Below, one piece after another: positions 9,222 to 19,528 of a stretch of DNA of 64,000 bases. Each line of letters begins with the position of its first letter. The stretch's first letter is position 1. Under the pieces are notes generated by a model. It was not told the DNA's origin, searched no databases, and was given only the letters and a program-made list of their open reading frames with translations. Location: the NCBI RefSeq assembly GCF_900129095.1, contig NZ_FQVA01000001.1, positions 1,054,001 through 1,118,000 on the forward strand, read 5' to 3'. Origin of the DNA: Microbulbifer donghaiensis. GTDB taxonomy: Bacteria > Pseudomonadota > Gammaproteobacteria > Pseudomonadales > Cellvibrionaceae. A program made the position numbers and the translations under genes.

Positions 9222-10352
9222 CTACAGTTTGCCGAGCAGAATCAGCAGCACCCGTCGCAGCGGTTCCGCGGCGCCCCACAACAGCTGGTCACCCACGGTA
9301 AAGGCATTGAGATACTCGGGCCCCATGCTCAGCTTGCGCAGGCGACCGACCGGGATATCCAGCTTGCCCGTGACCGCAGTCGGGGTCAGCTGCTGCAGCG
9401 TGGCTTCGCGCTCATTGGGCACGACTCTGACCCAGTCATTGGCAGTGCCGATGAGCTGCTCGATGTCCGCCAGCGGCAGGTTCTTGTTCAGCTTCACGGT
9501 GAACGCCTGGCTGTGACAGCGCATGGCGCCGATACGCACGCAGGTGCCATCCACCGGAACTGCAATATCGGTACCCAGTATCTTGTTGGCCTCGACCTGC
9601 GCCTTCCACTCCTCGCGACTCTGGCCGCTCTCCAGCTGGGTATCGATCCACGGCAACAGGCTGCCGGCCAGCGGCGCGCCAAATTCTGCGGTTGGGAACT
9701 CCGCCGAGCGCATATTGGCAGCCACTTTGCGGTCGATTTCCAGAATCGCACTGGCCGGGTCGGCCAGCTCGCCGGCGACGCCGTCGCGGACCGCACCCAT
9801 CTGGGAAATCAGCTCGCGCATGTTTTTCGCACCGGCGCCGCTGGCAGCCTGGTAGGTCATCGCGGAAACCCAGTCCACCAGCCCGGCCTTGAACAGGCCA
9901 CCCAGCGCCATCAGCATCAGGCTCACGGTGCAGTTGCCACCGATAAAATTCTTCGTGCCGGCCGCGATACCGCGATCGATTACATCGCGGTTGACCGGGT
10001 CCAGTACGATGATGGCATCGTCCTGCATGCGCAGACTGGAAGCCGCGTCGATCCAGTAACCCTGCCAGCCGCGCTCACGGAGACGGGGGAAGACTTCTTT
10101 CGTGTAGTCACCGCCCTGACAGCTGACGATGGCATCCAGCTCGGCGAGCGCATCGATATCGAAGGCGTCGCCCAGCGGTGCCACACTCTTTTCACTGCCG
10201 GAGCGGCCGATGTCCGGCGCCTGGCCACCGGCGTTGGAGGTGGAAAAGAAAACCGGTTCGGCAATATGGGCGAAATCGTTTTCCGCCAGCATACGCTCCA
10301 TCAGTACCGAGCCAACCATGCCGCGCCAGCCGACAAATCCTACTTTTTGCAT
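9222..10352 (-). CDS. asd: aspartate-semialdehyde dehydrogenase
   Basis: Asd reduces aspartyl phosphate to aspartate semialdehyde, the branch point to lysine/diaminopimelate, threonine and methionine. The 376-residue protein begins [17 protein letters not shown] (NADP-binding loop). The nucleophilic cysteine lies in [10 protein letters not shown] at about residue 140. The catalytic histidine region includes [14 protein letters not shown]. Lengths and motifs match the E. coli-type enzyme. The gene is 77 bp downstream of leuB, an order conserved in related bacteria. Confidence 0.96.
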   Translation of the reverse strand: MQKVGFVGWRGMVGSVLMERMLAENDFAHIAEPVFFSTSNAGGQAPDIGRSGSEKSVAPLGDAFDIDALAELDAIVSCQGGDYTKEVFPRLRERGWQGYWIDAASSLRMQDDAIIVLDPVNRDVIDRGIAAGTKNFIGGNCTVSLMLMALGGLFKAGLVDWVSAMTYQAASGAGAKNMRELISQMGAVRDGVAGELADPASAILEIDRKVAANMRSAEFPTAEFGAPLAGSLLPWIDTQLESGQSREEWKAQVEANKILGTDIAVPVDGTCVRIGAMRCHSQAFTVKLNKNLPLADIEQLIGTANDWVRVVPNEREATLQQLTPTAVTGKLDIPVGRLRKLSMGPEYLNAFTVGDQLLWGAAEPLRRVLLILLGKL

Positions 10353-10429
10353 TGCAGTATCCTGTTAATTCCGTGGTCTTCTGTGTTCCGGCCGATGCCG
10401 GGATGACAATAACAACTAGATCTGCACGA

Positions 10430-11503
10430 TTAGAAAGCGGCCACCACTGCTGCACCCATCTCCGCGGTGGATACCTTTTTACAGCCTTCGGTATGGATAT
10501 CCGCGGTGCGCAGTCCTTCGTCGAGCACCTTGCTTACGGCCTGTTCGATCGCGTCGGCCGCCTCGCCCATATCCAGCGAGTAACGCAGCATCATCGCCGC
10601 CGACAGAATAGTCGCCAGCGGGTTGGCGATACCCTGGCCGGCGATGTCCGGTGCCGAACCGTGGCACGGTTCATACAGACCGAAGCCGCTCTCATTCAGG
10701 GAGGCGGACGGCAGCATACCGATGGAACCGGTCAGCATCGCGGCGGCGTCGGACAGGATGTCGCCGAACATATTGCCGGTCACCATCACGTCGAACTGCT
10801 TGGGTGCGCGCACCAGCTGCATGGCCGCGTTGTCCACGTACATATGGGACAGCTCCACATCCGGGTATTCCGGGGCCAGGCGATCCAGCACTTCGCGCCA
10901 CAGCACGGTCACTTCCAGCACGTTGGCCTTGTCCACCGAGCAGAGCTTGCCGCCCCGCTTCTGCGCCGCCTCGAAGGCGGTGCGCGCGATGCGTTCGATC
11001 TCCGACTCGCTGTATACGTAAGTATTGAAGCCCTGCTTCTCGCCGTTTTCCAGCATGCGGATACCGCGCGGCTCGCCAAAATAGATACCGCCGGTCAGCT
11101 CGCGCACGATCAGGATATCGAGGCCGGCAACCACTTCCGGCTTCAGCGAAGAGGCGTCGGCCAGCTGCGGATACAGGATGGCCGGGCGCAGGTTGGCGTA
11201 GAGGCCGAGCTTACTGCGGATTTTCAGCAGGCCCCTCTCCGGGCGGATGTCGCGCTCGAGGGTATCCCACTTGGGACCGCCGACGGCGCCGAGCAGTACC
11301 GCGTCGCACTCGCCGGCCGCGGCCAGCTGCGCGTCGGTCAGCGGCTCGCCGTGGGCGTCGATGGACGCCCCACCGATCAGCCCCTGCTCAAAGCTCAGGC
11401 CCAGGTTGAATTTCTTGTCCGCGGCTTCCAGTACTGCCACCGCCTGCTCGACAATCTCCGGGCCAATACCGTCGCCCGGCAGGATCATGATTTTTTTGCT
11501 CAC
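10430..11503 (-). CDS. leuB: 3-isopropylmalate dehydrogenase
   Basis: LeuB oxidatively decarboxylates 3-isopropylmalate in leucine synthesis, using NAD+ and a divalent metal. The protein has 357 residues. Family signatures are [11 protein letters not shown] at the N-terminus, the substrate-binding [13 protein letters not shown] loop, and [25 protein letters not shown] chose the GTG at 11503 because AAGGGAAG precedes it and because [12 protein letters not shown] is the normal N-terminus. An upstream ATG at 11554 would add 17 unlike residues that run into a repeat. leuD lies upstream with an inverted-repeat element in the spacer. Confidence 0.95.
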   Translation of the reverse strand: MSKKIMILPGDGIGPEIVEQAVAVLEAADKKFNLGLSFEQGLIGGASIDAHGEPLTDAQLAAAGECDAVLLGAVGGPKWDTLERDIRPERGLLKIRSKLGLYANLRPAILYPQLADASSLKPEVVAGLDILIVRELTGGIYFGEPRGIRMLENGEKQGFNTYVYSESEIERIARTAFEAAQKRGGKLCSVDKANVLEVTVLWREVLDRLAPEYPDVELSHMYVDNAAMQLVRAPKQFDVMVTGNMFGDILSDAAAMLTGSIGMLPSASLNESGFGLYEPCHGSAPDIAGQGIANPLATILSAAMMLRYSLDMGEAADAIEQAVSKVLDEGLRTADIHTEGCKKVSTAEMGAAVVAAF

Positions 11504-11541
11504 AAATCTTCCCTTACGTTTAATCGTTTCAGAAGTACGCT

Positions 11542-11618
11542 GTAGGATGGGCAAAGCGCAGCGTGCCCATCTCCAGGCCGACGATGGGCACGTCGCTTCG
11601 CTCCTTTGCCCATCCTAC
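11542..11618. repeat. GTAGGATGGGCAAAG inverted-repeat element, copy A
   Basis: The 77-bp element starts GTAGGATGGGCAAAG and ends CTTTGCCCATCCTAC, a perfect terminal match. Inside are second arms GTGCCCATC and GATGGGCAC. It lies between leuD and leuB, so it is transcribed within the leu operon. Related copies are at 18646-18733 and 20477-20605. Confidence 0.9.
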
Positions 11619-11634
11619 GCATTCGCCACCAACC

Positions 11635-12282
11635 TTATTTCACTGCGTCGAACAACCACGGCGCCTGTTCGCGACGCTTGGCCTCGTAGGTGCGGATATC
11701 GTCCGCATCTTCCAGGGTCAGGCCGATATCGTCGAGGCCGTTCAGCAGGCAGTGCTTGCGGAACGCATCCACTTCGAAATCGATGGTTTCGCCGTTCGGT
11801 TTGACCACCTGCTGTTTTTCCAGGTCGATGGTCAGCTCGTAACCTTCCTGCGCGTGCATTTCCTCGAATAGCTGATCCACGATCGCCTCGTCCAGCACGA
11901 TCGGCAGCAAGCCGTTCTTGAAGCAGTTGTTGAAGAAGATATCGGCAAAGCTCGGCGCGATGATCGCGCGGAAACCGTGATCATCCAGCGCCCAGGGCGC
12001 GTGCTCGCGGCTGGAGCCACAGCCGAAATTCTTGCGCGCCAGTAACACCGAAGCGCCCTGGTAACGCGGGAAATTCAGCGGGAACTCCGGGTTCAGCGGA
12101 CGCTGGGAGCAATCCTGCCCCGGCTGGCCTTCGTCCAGGTAGCGCAGCTCGTCAAACAGGTTGGGGCCGAATCCGGTGCGCTTGATAGATTTCAGAAATT
12201 GCTTCGGAATAATCAGGTCGGTATCCACATTGGCGCGATCCATCGGCGCCGCCAGACCCTTGTGCTGAGTAAAAGCCTTCAT
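11635..12282 (-). CDS. leuD: 3-isopropylmalate dehydratase small subunit
   Basis: LeuD forms the swivelling small subunit of isopropylmalate isomerase with LeuC, interconverting 2- and 3-isopropylmalate. The 215-residue protein begins [13 protein letters not shown] and has the family blocks [14 protein letters not shown] and [20 protein letters not shown]. The start codon directly abuts the leuC stop, so the two are co-translated. The length equals the E. coli-type protein. Confidence 0.96.
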   Translation of the reverse strand: MKAFTQHKGLAAPMDRANVDTDLIIPKQFLKSIKRTGFGPNLFDELRYLDEGQPGQDCSQRPLNPEFPLNFPRYQGASVLLARKNFGCGSSREHAPWALDDHGFRAIIAPSFADIFFNNCFKNGLLPIVLDEAIVDQLFEEMHAQEGYELTIDLEKQQVVKPNGETIDFEVDAFRKHCLLNGLDDIGLTLEDADDIRTYEAKRREQAPWLFDAVK

Positions 12283-13722
12283 TTACGCAATCTCCAGTTG
12301 AGTTGCAAATTCGCGCACATCGACAAAATGGCCGGCAATCGCCGCCGCTGCCGCCATACCCGGGCTCACCAGGTGGGTGCGTCCGCCGTAGCCCTGGCGC
12401 CCCTCGAAGTTGCGGTTGGAAGTGGAAGCACAGTGTTCGCCCGCTCCCAACTTGTCCGCGTTCATTGCCAAACACATGGAACAGGACGGCTCGCGCCATT
12501 CGAATCCGGCGTCAATAAAGATCTGGTCCAGACCTTCTTTTTCCGCCTGCGCTTTTACCGCCTGCGAACCCGGCACGATCAACACCTGCTTGACGCTGTC
12601 GGCCTTTTTCTGGCCCTTGGCCACCGCGGCCGCCGCGCGCAGGTCCTCGATACGGGAGTTGGTACAGGAACCGATAAATACGCGGTCCAGCTTGATGTCG
12701 GTAATTTTCTGGCCGGCTGTCAGGCCCATGTATTCCAGCGCGCGCTCGACACCGGCGCGCTTGGTCGCATCGGCTTCCGCCGCCGGATCCGGCACTTGTG
12801 CGCTCACCGCAACCACCATTTCCGGGGAAGTACCCCAGCTCACCTGCGGCTCGATTTCCTCGCCGCGCAGCTCGATCACCGCGTCGAACTCGGCATCGTC
12901 GTCGGAGTGCAGCTGGCTCCAGGCCGCTACGGCGCGATCCCAGTCCGCGCCTTTCGGTGCATAGGGCTTGTCTTTGACGTAGTCCAGGGTGATCTGGTCC
13001 ACCGCCACCATACCGGCGCGCGCGCCCGCCTCGATGGCCATGTTGCACACGGTCATGCGGCCTTCCATCGACATGTTGCGCATCACTTCGCCGCCGAACT
13101 CGATCGCATAGCCGGTACCGCCGGCCGTGCCGATCTTGCCGATAATCGCCAGCACCACGTCTTTCGCGGTGACACCCCGGCCCAACACGCCGTCCACGCG
13201 CACCAGCATGTTCTTCATCTTTTTCTGGATCAGGCACTGGGTCGCCATCACGTGCTCGACTTCGGAGGTGCCGATGCCGTGCGCCAGCGCACCCAGGGCG
13301 CCGTGGGTGGAGGTGTGGGAATCACCGCAGACCACGGTCATGCCCGGCAGGGTCGCACCGGTCTCGGGACCGATCACGTGGACGATACCCTGCCCCGGCT
13401 CGTTGATGCCGAACTGCACCACATCGAAATCGCGGCAGTTCTCGTCGAGGGTCTGCACCTGAATGCGCGATACCTCATCGCGAATGCCCGCCACACCGCC
13501 GGCCCGCTCGGATGCCTCGGACGGCACATTGTGGTCCGGCGTCGCCACCAGCGAGTCCTTGCGCCAGGGCTTGCGACCAGCCAGTCGCAAACCTTCGAAC
13601 GCCTGCGGCGAGGTCACCTCGTGAATCAGGTGACGATCGATATAAATCAGTGCGGTGCCGTCTTCGCGGCTCTTTACCAGGTGGTCCTGCCAGAGTTTGT
13701 CGTAGAGCGTCTGCCCGGCCAT
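12283..13722 (-). CDS. leuC: 3-isopropylmalate dehydratase large subunit
   Basis: LeuC is the aconitase-like [4Fe-4S] subunit of isopropylmalate isomerase. The 479-residue protein begins [14 protein letters not shown]. The cluster cysteines are expected in [14 protein letters not shown] and in SCSMCLAMN near residue 400. Other family blocks are [13 protein letters not shown] and [12 protein letters not shown]. It is the first gene of leuCDB, divergent from a LysR-type gene across a 278-bp A+T-rich control region. Confidence 0.97.
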   Translation of the reverse strand: MAGQTLYDKLWQDHLVKSREDGTALIYIDRHLIHEVTSPQAFEGLRLAGRKPWRKDSLVATPDHNVPSEASERAGGVAGIRDEVSRIQVQTLDENCRDFDVVQFGINEPGQGIVHVIGPETGATLPGMTVVCGDSHTSTHGALGALAHGIGTSEVEHVMATQCLIQKKMKNMLVRVDGVLGRGVTAKDVVLAIIGKIGTAGGTGYAIEFGGEVMRNMSMEGRMTVCNMAIEAGARAGMVAVDQITLDYVKDKPYAPKGADWDRAVAAWSQLHSDDDAEFDAVIELRGEEIEPQVSWGTSPEMVVAVSAQVPDPAAEADATKRAGVERALEYMGLTAGQKITDIKLDRVFIGSCTNSRIEDLRAAAAVAKGQKKADSVKQVLIVPGSQAVKAQAEKEGLDQIFIDAGFEWREPSCSMCLAMNADKLGAGEHCASTSNRNFEGRQGYGGRTHLVSPGMAAAAAIAGHFVDVREFATQLEIA

Positions 13723-13813
13723 GGCCGTTTCTCCTCGTTTTTTGATTGGCGCAGTCTAGCCCCGGGTATTGAATAACATCAATTTATATTTATTATAAGA
13801 ACTAGTCGAATAT

Positions 13814-13830
13814 GGAATATATTGTATTCC
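13814..13830. promoter_or_regulatory. palindromic candidate operator between leuC and the LysR gene
   Basis: The sequence GGAATA-N5-TATTCC is a perfect dyad inside an A+T-rich stretch between the divergent leuC and LysR genes. LysR-type regulators usually bind interrupted dyads of about this size (T-N11-A core) in such positions. The assignment to this regulator is inference. Confidence 0.45.
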
Positions 13831-13866
13831 ACGACAGATTGACGATGGACAACACCTCGAAGCGAA

Positions 13867-13942
13867 GGCGCCGCCGCCGGGGGCCATTTGCGAAACGATT
13901 GCCGATCAGGCTATAGAGGGAATGGCCACCGGCAGCGGCGCC
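13867..13942. repeat. conserved-loop hairpin repeat, copy 1
   Basis: The arms GGCGCCGCCGCCGG (13867-13880) and CCGGCAGCGGCGCC (13929-13942) pair with one G-T type mismatch. The pairing continues inwards with GGCCATT (13882-13888) against AATGGCC (13921-13927). The loop contains GAAACGATTGCCGATCAGG. Copies 2 and 3 (19404-19475 and 25153-25212) have different arm sequences but nearly the same loop. Confidence 0.85.
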
Positions 13943-14000
13943 GCCACCTCACTCGGTGACAGGCACACCGTGACTGACACCCCGAACAAGGGCCCCGACA

Positions 14001-14894
14001 ATGGAAATCCAGTGGCTAAAAGCCTTCCTCGCCACCGCCGAACAGGGCTCGGTATCGGAAGCGGCCGAGCACCTGCACCTGACCCAGCCCGCGGTCAGCA
14101 AGCGCCTGGCGGCGCTGGAACAGCAGCTTGGTACAGCGCTGTTCGACCGCATCGGCCGGCGCCTGCAGCTCACCGACGCCGGCCGCGCGCTGTTGCCGCG
14201 GGCGCGCCATATCCTCAATGAAGTGAGCGACGCCGAGCGCGAACTGCGCTCACTGGGTGGGCAGGTCACCGGCAGCCTGCGCATCGCCACCAGTCACCAC
14301 GTGGGGCTGCATCACCTGCCGCCGGTGCTCAAGGAATTCAGTCTCCGCTATCCCGAGGTGGCGCTGGATATCGACTTTGTCGACTCGGAGCAGGCTTACG
14401 AAGCACTGATGGCCGGTGAATACGAACTGGCAGTGGTCACCCTGGCCCTGAAGGAATACCCGAGCCTGGACGCACACGTTATCTGGCCGGATCCCTGTGT
14501 GGTGGTCGCGGCGCCGGATCACCCACTCGCCAGGAAGAAAACCCTGGATCTCACCGACCTGGCCCACTACCCGGCCATACTGCCGGACCTGAACACCTAC
14601 ACCGGCCGCCTGATCAAGCGCGAATTCGACGCACAGGGATTGCGACTGACCGCCAAGCTCGCCACCAACTTTCTCGAGACCATCAAGATGATGGCCGGTG
14701 TCGGACTCGGCTGGAGCGTATTGCCGCGCACACTGGTCGATGACAGCCTCGCCGTACTGCCGGTGGAAAAACTGCATGTCGTGCGCAACCTCGGTGTTAT
14801 CAGTCACCGCGCTCGCACACTCAGCAACGCGGCGAGTGCACTGCAGCAGCTGCTTTTTGCCGCAGCGGATAAAAATCCACCAGAAAAAACCTGA
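14001..14894 (+). CDS. LysR-family transcriptional regulator
   Basis: The 297-residue protein has an N-terminal winged helix-turn-helix (about residues 1-60, with SVSEAAEHLHLTQPAVSKRL) and a periplasmic-binding-like effector domain (about 90-290). It is divergent from leuC, and in related bacteria a LysR gene at this place is usual. Control of the leucine operon or of a nearby gene is therefore plausible but not shown. Residues GSVSEAA and AVSKRLAALE are the recognition region. The effector cannot be read from the sequence. Confidence 0.9.
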   Translation: MEIQWLKAFLATAEQGSVSEAAEHLHLTQPAVSKRLAALEQQLGTALFDRIGRRLQLTDAGRALLPRARHILNEVSDAERELRSLGGQVTGSLRIATSHHVGLHHLPPVLKEFSLRYPEVALDIDFVDSEQAYEALMAGEYELAVVTLALKEYPSLDAHVIWPDPCVVVAAPDHPLARKKTLDLTDLAHYPAILPDLNTYTGRLIKREFDAQGLRLTAKLATNFLETIKMMAGVGLGWSVLPRTLVDDSLAVLPVEKLHVVRNLGVISHRARTLSNAASALQQLLFAAADKNPPEKT

Positions 14895-14990
14895 TCGCAA
14901 TCACACTTTCTACGGAAAGCGTGCGGTTGACATCAGTATGTCAGGATAAAAAAGGTAAACTCCGCCACAACGATAAGACGGAGAACCCCA

Positions 14991-15728
14991 ATGAAAAGAA
15001 CAGCACTCGCCCTGTGCGCCGCCCTCGCCAGCGGCGCCGCCAGCGCAGACACCATTCTCGGCTTTGACGCCAGCGCCGGAATCTGGCAACCGAGCTACAG
15101 CGGCGGTATCGGCGTCGACAATTTCAATATGGATGAGTTTTCCCTGGCGGAAGACAACATCACTTTCCTGCAGGCGGCACTGGAACACCCGGTACCGCTG
15201 GTCCCGAACATCATGCTGTCCCACAGCAGCATCCAGACCGACGGCGCCGCCGAACTGAGCCAGTTCGTGCAGTTTGGCGATGAAACTTTCCTGATCGGCA
15301 GCGATGTCAGCGCGGATCTGGATCTGAGCCATACCGATGCCACCCTGTATTACGAAATTCTCGACAACTGGGTGAATCTGGACATCGGCCTGACTGCCCG
15401 CCAGTACAAGGGCGAGCTGTCTGTAGCGAGTGCATTCCAGTCCGAGACTGTCGAGCTGAATGGCTATCTGCCGATGGTCTATGGCATGGCCCGTTTCGAC
15501 CTGCCGTTTACCGGCTGGTCCGTGATTGCCCAGGGCAACGGCACCGGCTACAAAGGCGATACCCACACCGACCTGACCGCCAAAGTGCGCTGGGACTTCG
15601 CCCCCGCCCTCGACTTCGCTATCGAGGCCGGCTACCGGGTAATGAGCCTGGAAGTGCAGGAACTGGACGATCTGCAGACCGATATCGAAATCAAGGGCCC
15701 CTACCTGGGCCTGAACCTGCACCTGTAA
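14991..15728 (+). CDS. TIGR04219-type outer membrane beta-barrel protein
   Basis: This 245-residue protein has a signal peptide (MKRTALALCAALASGAASA, cleavage after about residue 19) followed by alternating aromatic and polar strands typical of a small outer membrane barrel. It ends in GLNLHL, an outer membrane insertion-like C-terminus. The family name TIGR04219 rests on my recall of the pattern TILGFDASAGIWQPSYSG. The function is unknown. It is followed by a bidirectional terminator shared with convergent aroC. Confidence 0.8.
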   Translation: MKRTALALCAALASGAASADTILGFDASAGIWQPSYSGGIGVDNFNMDEFSLAEDNITFLQAALEHPVPLVPNIMLSHSSIQTDGAAELSQFVQFGDETFLIGSDVSADLDLSHTDATLYYEILDNWVNLDIGLTARQYKGELSVASAFQSETVELNGYLPMVYGMARFDLPFTGWSVIAQGNGTGYKGDTHTDLTAKVRWDFAPALDFAIEAGYRVMSLEVQELDDLQTDIEIKGPYLGLNLHL

Positions 15729-15745
15729 TCGGGATTGCGGAACAC

Positions 15746-15776
15746 AAAAAAGGGCGGCAATTTGCCGCCCTTTTTT
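15746..15776. terminator. bidirectional terminator between the barrel protein and aroC
   Basis: A perfect stem GGGCGGCAA/TTGCCGCCC is flanked by A6 and T6, so it can stop transcription from both convergent genes. Confidence 0.92.
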
Positions 15777-15786
15777 ATTGCGAAAA

Positions 15787-16878
15787 TTATTTACCGACCG
15801 ACACCACGCCCGATATCACATCACCGTTCTGTCCGCGCTGGCGCAGCGCGTGATCGATGAGTACCAGCGCCATCATCGCCTCGGCGATCGGCGTCGCGCG
15901 AATGCCGACGCAGGGATCGTGGCGCCCTTTGGTGATTACCTCGATCGGGTTGCCGTGGGTATCGATGCTGCGCCCGGGAATGCGCAGGCTCGAAGTGGGT
16001 TTCAGCGCAATATGCGCGATGACGTCCTGGCCACTGGAGATACCGCCGAGCACACCGCCGGCATTGTTGGAAAGGAAGCCTTCCGGAGTGATCTCATCGC
16101 GGTGCTCGGTACCCTTCTGCTCGACACAGGCAAAGCCGGCGCCGATTTCCACGCCCTTGACCGCGTTGATACTCATCAGCGCATGGGCGAGATCCGCATC
16201 CAGGCGATCGAAGATCGGTTCGCCCAGCCCGGCCGGCACGCCACTGGCGTGCACCGAGATGCGTGCGCCGATAGAGTTGCCCTCCTTGATCAGCGCCTGC
16301 ATATAGGCTTCCATCTCCGGCACCTTGTCGGCGTCCGGGCAGAAAAACGGATTCTGCCCCACCTGCTCCCAATCCAGCTTTTCAACCTTGATCGGCCCCA
16401 GCTGCGACAGGTAGCCGCGCACTTCGATACCGTACTTCTGCCGCAGCCATTTCTTGGCGATGGCACCGGCGGCGACGCGCATGGCCGTCTCGCGCGCGGA
16501 GGAGCGGCCACCGCCGCGGTAATCGCGCAGGCCGTATTTCTGCCAGTAGGTGTAATCCGCGTGGGCCGGGCGCACCTGTTCGGCGATATTCGCGTAGTCC
16601 TTGGAACGCTGGTCGGTATTCTCGATCAGCAGGCCGATCGGCGTGCCTGTGGTCTTGCCCTCGAACACGCCGGATAGGATCTTGACCTGGTCCGCCTCGC
16701 GGCGCTGGGTGGTGTAGCGGGAGGTACCGGGCTTGCGCCGATCCAGTTCCAGCTGGATCTCCTCTTCGCTGATCTCCAGCCCGGGCGGGCAACCGTCGAC
16801 GATACAGCCCAGCGCCGGGCCATGGCTCTCGCCGAAAGTGGTGACGCAAAACAGCTTGCCAAAGGTGTTGCCCGACAT
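15787..16878 (-). CDS. aroC: chorismate synthase
   Basis: AroC removes phosphate from EPSP to give chorismate, using reduced FMN; it is the last step of the shikimate pathway. The 363-residue protein begins [24 protein letters not shown]. It carries the further signatures [20 protein letters not shown] and [20 protein letters not shown]. Length and motifs are standard. It is 143 bp downstream of prmB on the same strand, a frequent gammaproteobacterial pairing. Confidence 0.97.
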   Translation of the reverse strand: MSGNTFGKLFCVTTFGESHGPALGCIVDGCPPGLEISEEEIQLELDRRKPGTSRYTTQRREADQVKILSGVFEGKTTGTPIGLLIENTDQRSKDYANIAEQVRPAHADYTYWQKYGLRDYRGGGRSSARETAMRVAAGAIAKKWLRQKYGIEVRGYLSQLGPIKVEKLDWEQVGQNPFFCPDADKVPEMEAYMQALIKEGNSIGARISVHASGVPAGLGEPIFDRLDADLAHALMSINAVKGVEIGAGFACVEQKGTEHRDEITPEGFLSNNAGGVLGGISSGQDVIAHIALKPTSSLRIPGRSIDTHGNPIEVITKGRHDPCVGIRATPIAEAMMALVLIDHALRQRGQNGDVISGVVSVGK

Positions 16879-17021
16879 AAGCGACTGTCCCTGCCTCTCA
16901 GTAATTGATGCGGTGATTCTTGAACGGGAAGCGGGGCATTATAGAGGATTCGCCCTGCCGGGTGCGCCGCTCACGCCAAAAAGCACAATTGGTGCGCGCG
17001 ACGCCCCCTGCGTAAGAGGAA

Positions 17022-17945
17022 TTATTCGGCGTCGAAAAAGGATTGGTAGGCGAGCAGCTCCTCGCGACTGATGACGAAGACCCCGTGGCCGCCATCCTCG
17101 AACTCGGGCCACAGGAAAGGCACTTCCGGGAAGGCCTTTTCCAGTGCCTCCCAACTGTTGCCCACCTCGCACACCAGCAGACCGTCCGGCTGCAGGTGAT
17201 TGGCGGCTTCGCGCAGCAGGCGGCGGGTGAAGTCGAGGCCATCTTCACCGGACCCCAGCGCGATCTCGGGCTCGGCCCGGTACTCGTCCGGCATTTCCGC
17301 CAGGTCGCGCGCATCGACGTAGGGCGGGTTGCACACGATCAACTCGTAGCTGAAACCGTCGAGGCCGGCGAACAGGTCCGACTGCACCGCGCGCACCCGC
17401 TCGTTCAGTTGGTGGCGATTGATATTGATCTGCGCCACTTCGATGGCGCCGTCGGAAATATCGCTGAGATCGACACGCGCCTCGGGAAACGCCTCGGCAC
17501 AGGCGATGCCGATACAGCCACTGCCACAGCACAGGTCCAGGATCGCCAGCGGCTCCACCTTGAGCCAGGGCTGGAATTCGCCGCGAATCAACTCCCCGAT
17601 CGGTGAGCGCGGCACCAGGACCCGCTCATCCACATAAAAGGACATGCCGCAGAAATGCGCCTCATTGGTCAGGTAGGACGCCGGCAGCCGCTCCTCGACG
17701 CGCCGCTCCAGAATGCCCAGCACCTCGCGGCGCTCCTCCATGGTCAGGCGCGCCTGCAGGACTTCCGGCTTGCTCTCCAGCGGCAGGTGCAGGGTGTGCA
17801 TGACCAGCAAAACGGCCTCATCCCAGGCGCTGTCGGTGCCGTGGCCAAACCACAGGCCGGCCTCATTGAAACGGCTGGCACCCCAGCGGATATAGTCCAG
17901 CACCGTCGCCAGTTCGTGGAGGCTGGATTCACGCCTTTCTATCAT
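17022..17945 (-). CDS. prmB: ribosomal protein L3 N5-glutamine methyltransferase
   Basis: PrmB methylates a glutamine of ribosomal protein L3 with S-adenosylmethionine. The 307-residue protein has an N-terminal helical domain and a Rossmann methyltransferase domain with LDLCCGSGCIGIA (AdoMet loop). The NPPY motif (CNPPYVDARDLAEMP) recognises the glutamine side chain. The segment YVDERVLVPRSP is the usual PrmB/PrmC block. The location next to aroC favours PrmB over PrmC, which normally follows prfA. Confidence 0.93.
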   Translation of the reverse strand: MIERRESSLHELATVLDYIRWGASRFNEAGLWFGHGTDSAWDEAVLLVMHTLHLPLESKPEVLQARLTMEERREVLGILERRVEERLPASYLTNEAHFCGMSFYVDERVLVPRSPIGELIRGEFQPWLKVEPLAILDLCCGSGCIGIACAEAFPEARVDLSDISDGAIEVAQININRHQLNERVRAVQSDLFAGLDGFSYELIVCNPPYVDARDLAEMPDEYRAEPEIALGSGEDGLDFTRRLLREAANHLQPDGLLVCEVGNSWEALEKAFPEVPFLWPEFEDGGHGVFVISREELLAYQSFFDAE

Positions 17946-18109
17946 GGAATCTATCCTTAAATGCTATGGATCTCTGGTTGGATCAGTGCGGATCTTTACT
18001 CTCAGGTGACAAAAGCTTAGGGTAGCGCACCCGCCCGAGGCAGCCCGCCGAGCCTAGCTCTGCGACAAACGCCTAAGCCTGCCGGGCTGAGATATTGGAA
18101 AAGAGCAGC

Positions 18110-18649
18110 ATGAACGAACACTACGCGCGAATTATCGAAGCAATTGGCGAGAATCCGCAACGCCCCGGGCTAAAAGACACCCCGAAGCGCGCCGCCAAGG
18201 CCATGCAATACCTGACCCGCGGCTACCAGCAGACCGTCGAAGAAATCGTCAATGACGCCCTCTTCCCATCCGACTGCAGCGAGATGGTACTGGTCAAGGA
18301 TATCGAGCTCTACTCCCTGTGTGAGCACCACCTGTTGCCATTTATCGGCAAGGCACACGTCGCCTATATTCCCGACGGCAAAGTCGTGGGCCTGTCCAAG
18401 GTCGCGCGTATTGTCGATATGTTCGCGCGCCGCCTGCAGATCCAGGAACAGCTGACCGTGGAAATCGCCGAGACGCTGCAGCGTGTCACCAACGCCGCCG
18501 GCGTCGGCGTTATCATCGAGGCCAAGCACATGTGCATGATGATGCGCGGCGTGGAGAAGCAGAATTCGGTCATGAAGACCTCGGCGATGCTCGGCACCTT
18601 CCGCAGCAACCAGGCCACCCGCAACGAATTCCTGTCTCTGATCCGGTAG
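18110..18649 (+). CDS. folE: GTP cyclohydrolase I
   Basis: FolE converts GTP to dihydroneopterin triphosphate, the first step to folate. The 179-residue protein has the zinc ligands of the type I enzyme: Cys and His in LCEHHLLPF, and a later Cys in [11 protein letters not shown] chose the ATG at 18110, preceded by AAGAG; a TTG 15 bp upstream is less likely. Its TAG stop codon lies within the first bases of an inverted-repeat element. The next gene is a CHMI-type isomerase, and the link between them is unclear. Confidence 0.95.
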   Translation: MNEHYARIIEAIGENPQRPGLKDTPKRAAKAMQYLTRGYQQTVEEIVNDALFPSDCSEMVLVKDIELYSLCEHHLLPFIGKAHVAYIPDGKVVGLSKVARIVDMFARRLQIQEQLTVEIAETLQRVTNAAGVGVIIEAKHMCMMMRGVEKQNSVMKTSAMLGTFRSNQATRNEFLSLIR

Positions 18650-18733
18650 GATGGGTAAAGACCGCGCAGCGGTCGTGCCCATCGGCAGCGCCGGGGTGAT
18701 GGGCAGGTCGCTGCACACCTTTGCCCATCCTAC
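18646..18733. repeat. GTAGGATGGGCAAAG inverted-repeat element, copy B
   Basis: The 88-bp element starts GTAGGATGGGTAAAG and ends CTTTGCCCATCCTAC. Internal arms include CGTGCCCATC and GATGGGCAGG. The first bases supply the folE stop codon. It separates folE from the isomerase gene at 18775. Confidence 0.88.
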
Positions 18734-18774
18734 TAACTAATCTAAAGGAACACCGCCCTCACGGAGAGAGATTC

Positions 18775-19119
18775 ATGCCCCACCTGGTCATCGAGTACGC
18801 GAAAAAGCTCGAGGAAAAGATCTCCATCGCTGCCCTGGTCAGCTCTGCCCAGGAGGCGATGCACCGGTCCGGGCTTTTCGCCCCCCACACCATCAAGACC
18901 CGCGCCCTCGCCTACGAACAGTTTATTGCCGGTGAAAAGGGCGGCAGCTTTATCCATGCGGAAATACGCCTGCTCGAGGGCCGCAGCGACCGCGAACGCG
19001 AAGCGCTGAGTTCCTCGGTGTTCAACTGCCTATGCCAGTTCGCCGACGGAGTGCCGGCAGTGACGGTGGAGGTAAGGGAAATGGATTCCAGCTGTTATTC
19101 GAAGCGGCTGCCTTTCTAG
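18775..19119 (+). CDS. 5-carboxymethyl-2-hydroxymuconate isomerase family protein
   Basis: This is a 114-residue tautomerase-superfamily protein. After removal of the initiator Met, Pro2 becomes the catalytic N-terminal proline (PHLVIEYAKKLE). The block GSFIHAEIRLLEGRSDREREAL is typical of CHMI. Family members act in homoprotocatechuate breakdown, but no such pathway genes are nearby, so the true substrate is open. The ATG at 18775 follows GGAGAGAG. The stop codon TAG is part of the CTAG that flanks the mobile-like element immediately downstream. Confidence 0.85.
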   Translation: MPHLVIEYAKKLEEKISIAALVSSAQEAMHRSGLFAPHTIKTRALAYEQFIAGEKGGSFIHAEIRLLEGRSDREREALSSSVFNCLCQFADGVPAVTVEVREMDSSCYSKRLPF

Positions 19120-19362
19120 CCCGGATATTGCACCAGGCCGCTCGATATTTAGGTTAACCGATTGGTTTTACTTCAGTTTCTTGAGTTAGCCGCAGGGTAC
19201 AAAGTGTCACCGGCCCCCGCTGGCCGCGCCCTCGCTTGATCTCTGCACGCTCAGTACATTTTTGCGGCTAATACGTGCAATAAGCATGCATATACGCCGA
19301 AAAAATGTACTGAACGCACAGATCTCGGCGCGATCATCGCGGCCCCTGGTGCAATATCCGGA
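19120..19362. mobile_element. 243-bp MITE-like element flanked by CTAG
   Basis: The terminal inverted repeats CCGGATATTGCACCAGG (from 19121) and CCTGGTGCAATATCCGG (ending 19361) match perfectly over 17 bp. CTAG is present directly outside both ends (19116-19119 and 19363-19366), as expected for a target duplication. A second nested hairpin (19238-19268 with 19296-19324) contains CAGTACATTTTT/AAAAATGTACTG. No transposase is encoded, so it is a non-autonomous element. The parent family is unknown. Confidence 0.8.
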
Positions 19363-19403
19363 CTAGGGCCTCTCCAACGATTTTCGGGTGGCTCGATGCA
19401 AGG

Positions 19404-19475
19404 CCCTGCCGTCGGTGGCCACCCGGGAAATATTTACCGATCAGGTTTTTTGCCGGGTGGCCACCGGCGGCGGGG
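19404..19475. repeat. conserved-loop hairpin repeat, copy 3
   Basis: The arms 19404-19426 and 19453-19475 pair at 21 of 23 positions and include the core GGTGGCCACCCGG against CCGGGTGGCCACC. The loop GAAATATTTACCGATCAGG matches the loops of the copies at 13867 and 25153. It lies 40 bp from the MITE-like element, in the gap between the isomerase and the downstream hydrolase. Confidence 0.85.
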
Positions 19476-19528
19476 CCGACCGGAGCCCGCGACTTGGCGG
19501 CGGCAATCGCGACCAGGTCCCCATCCCG

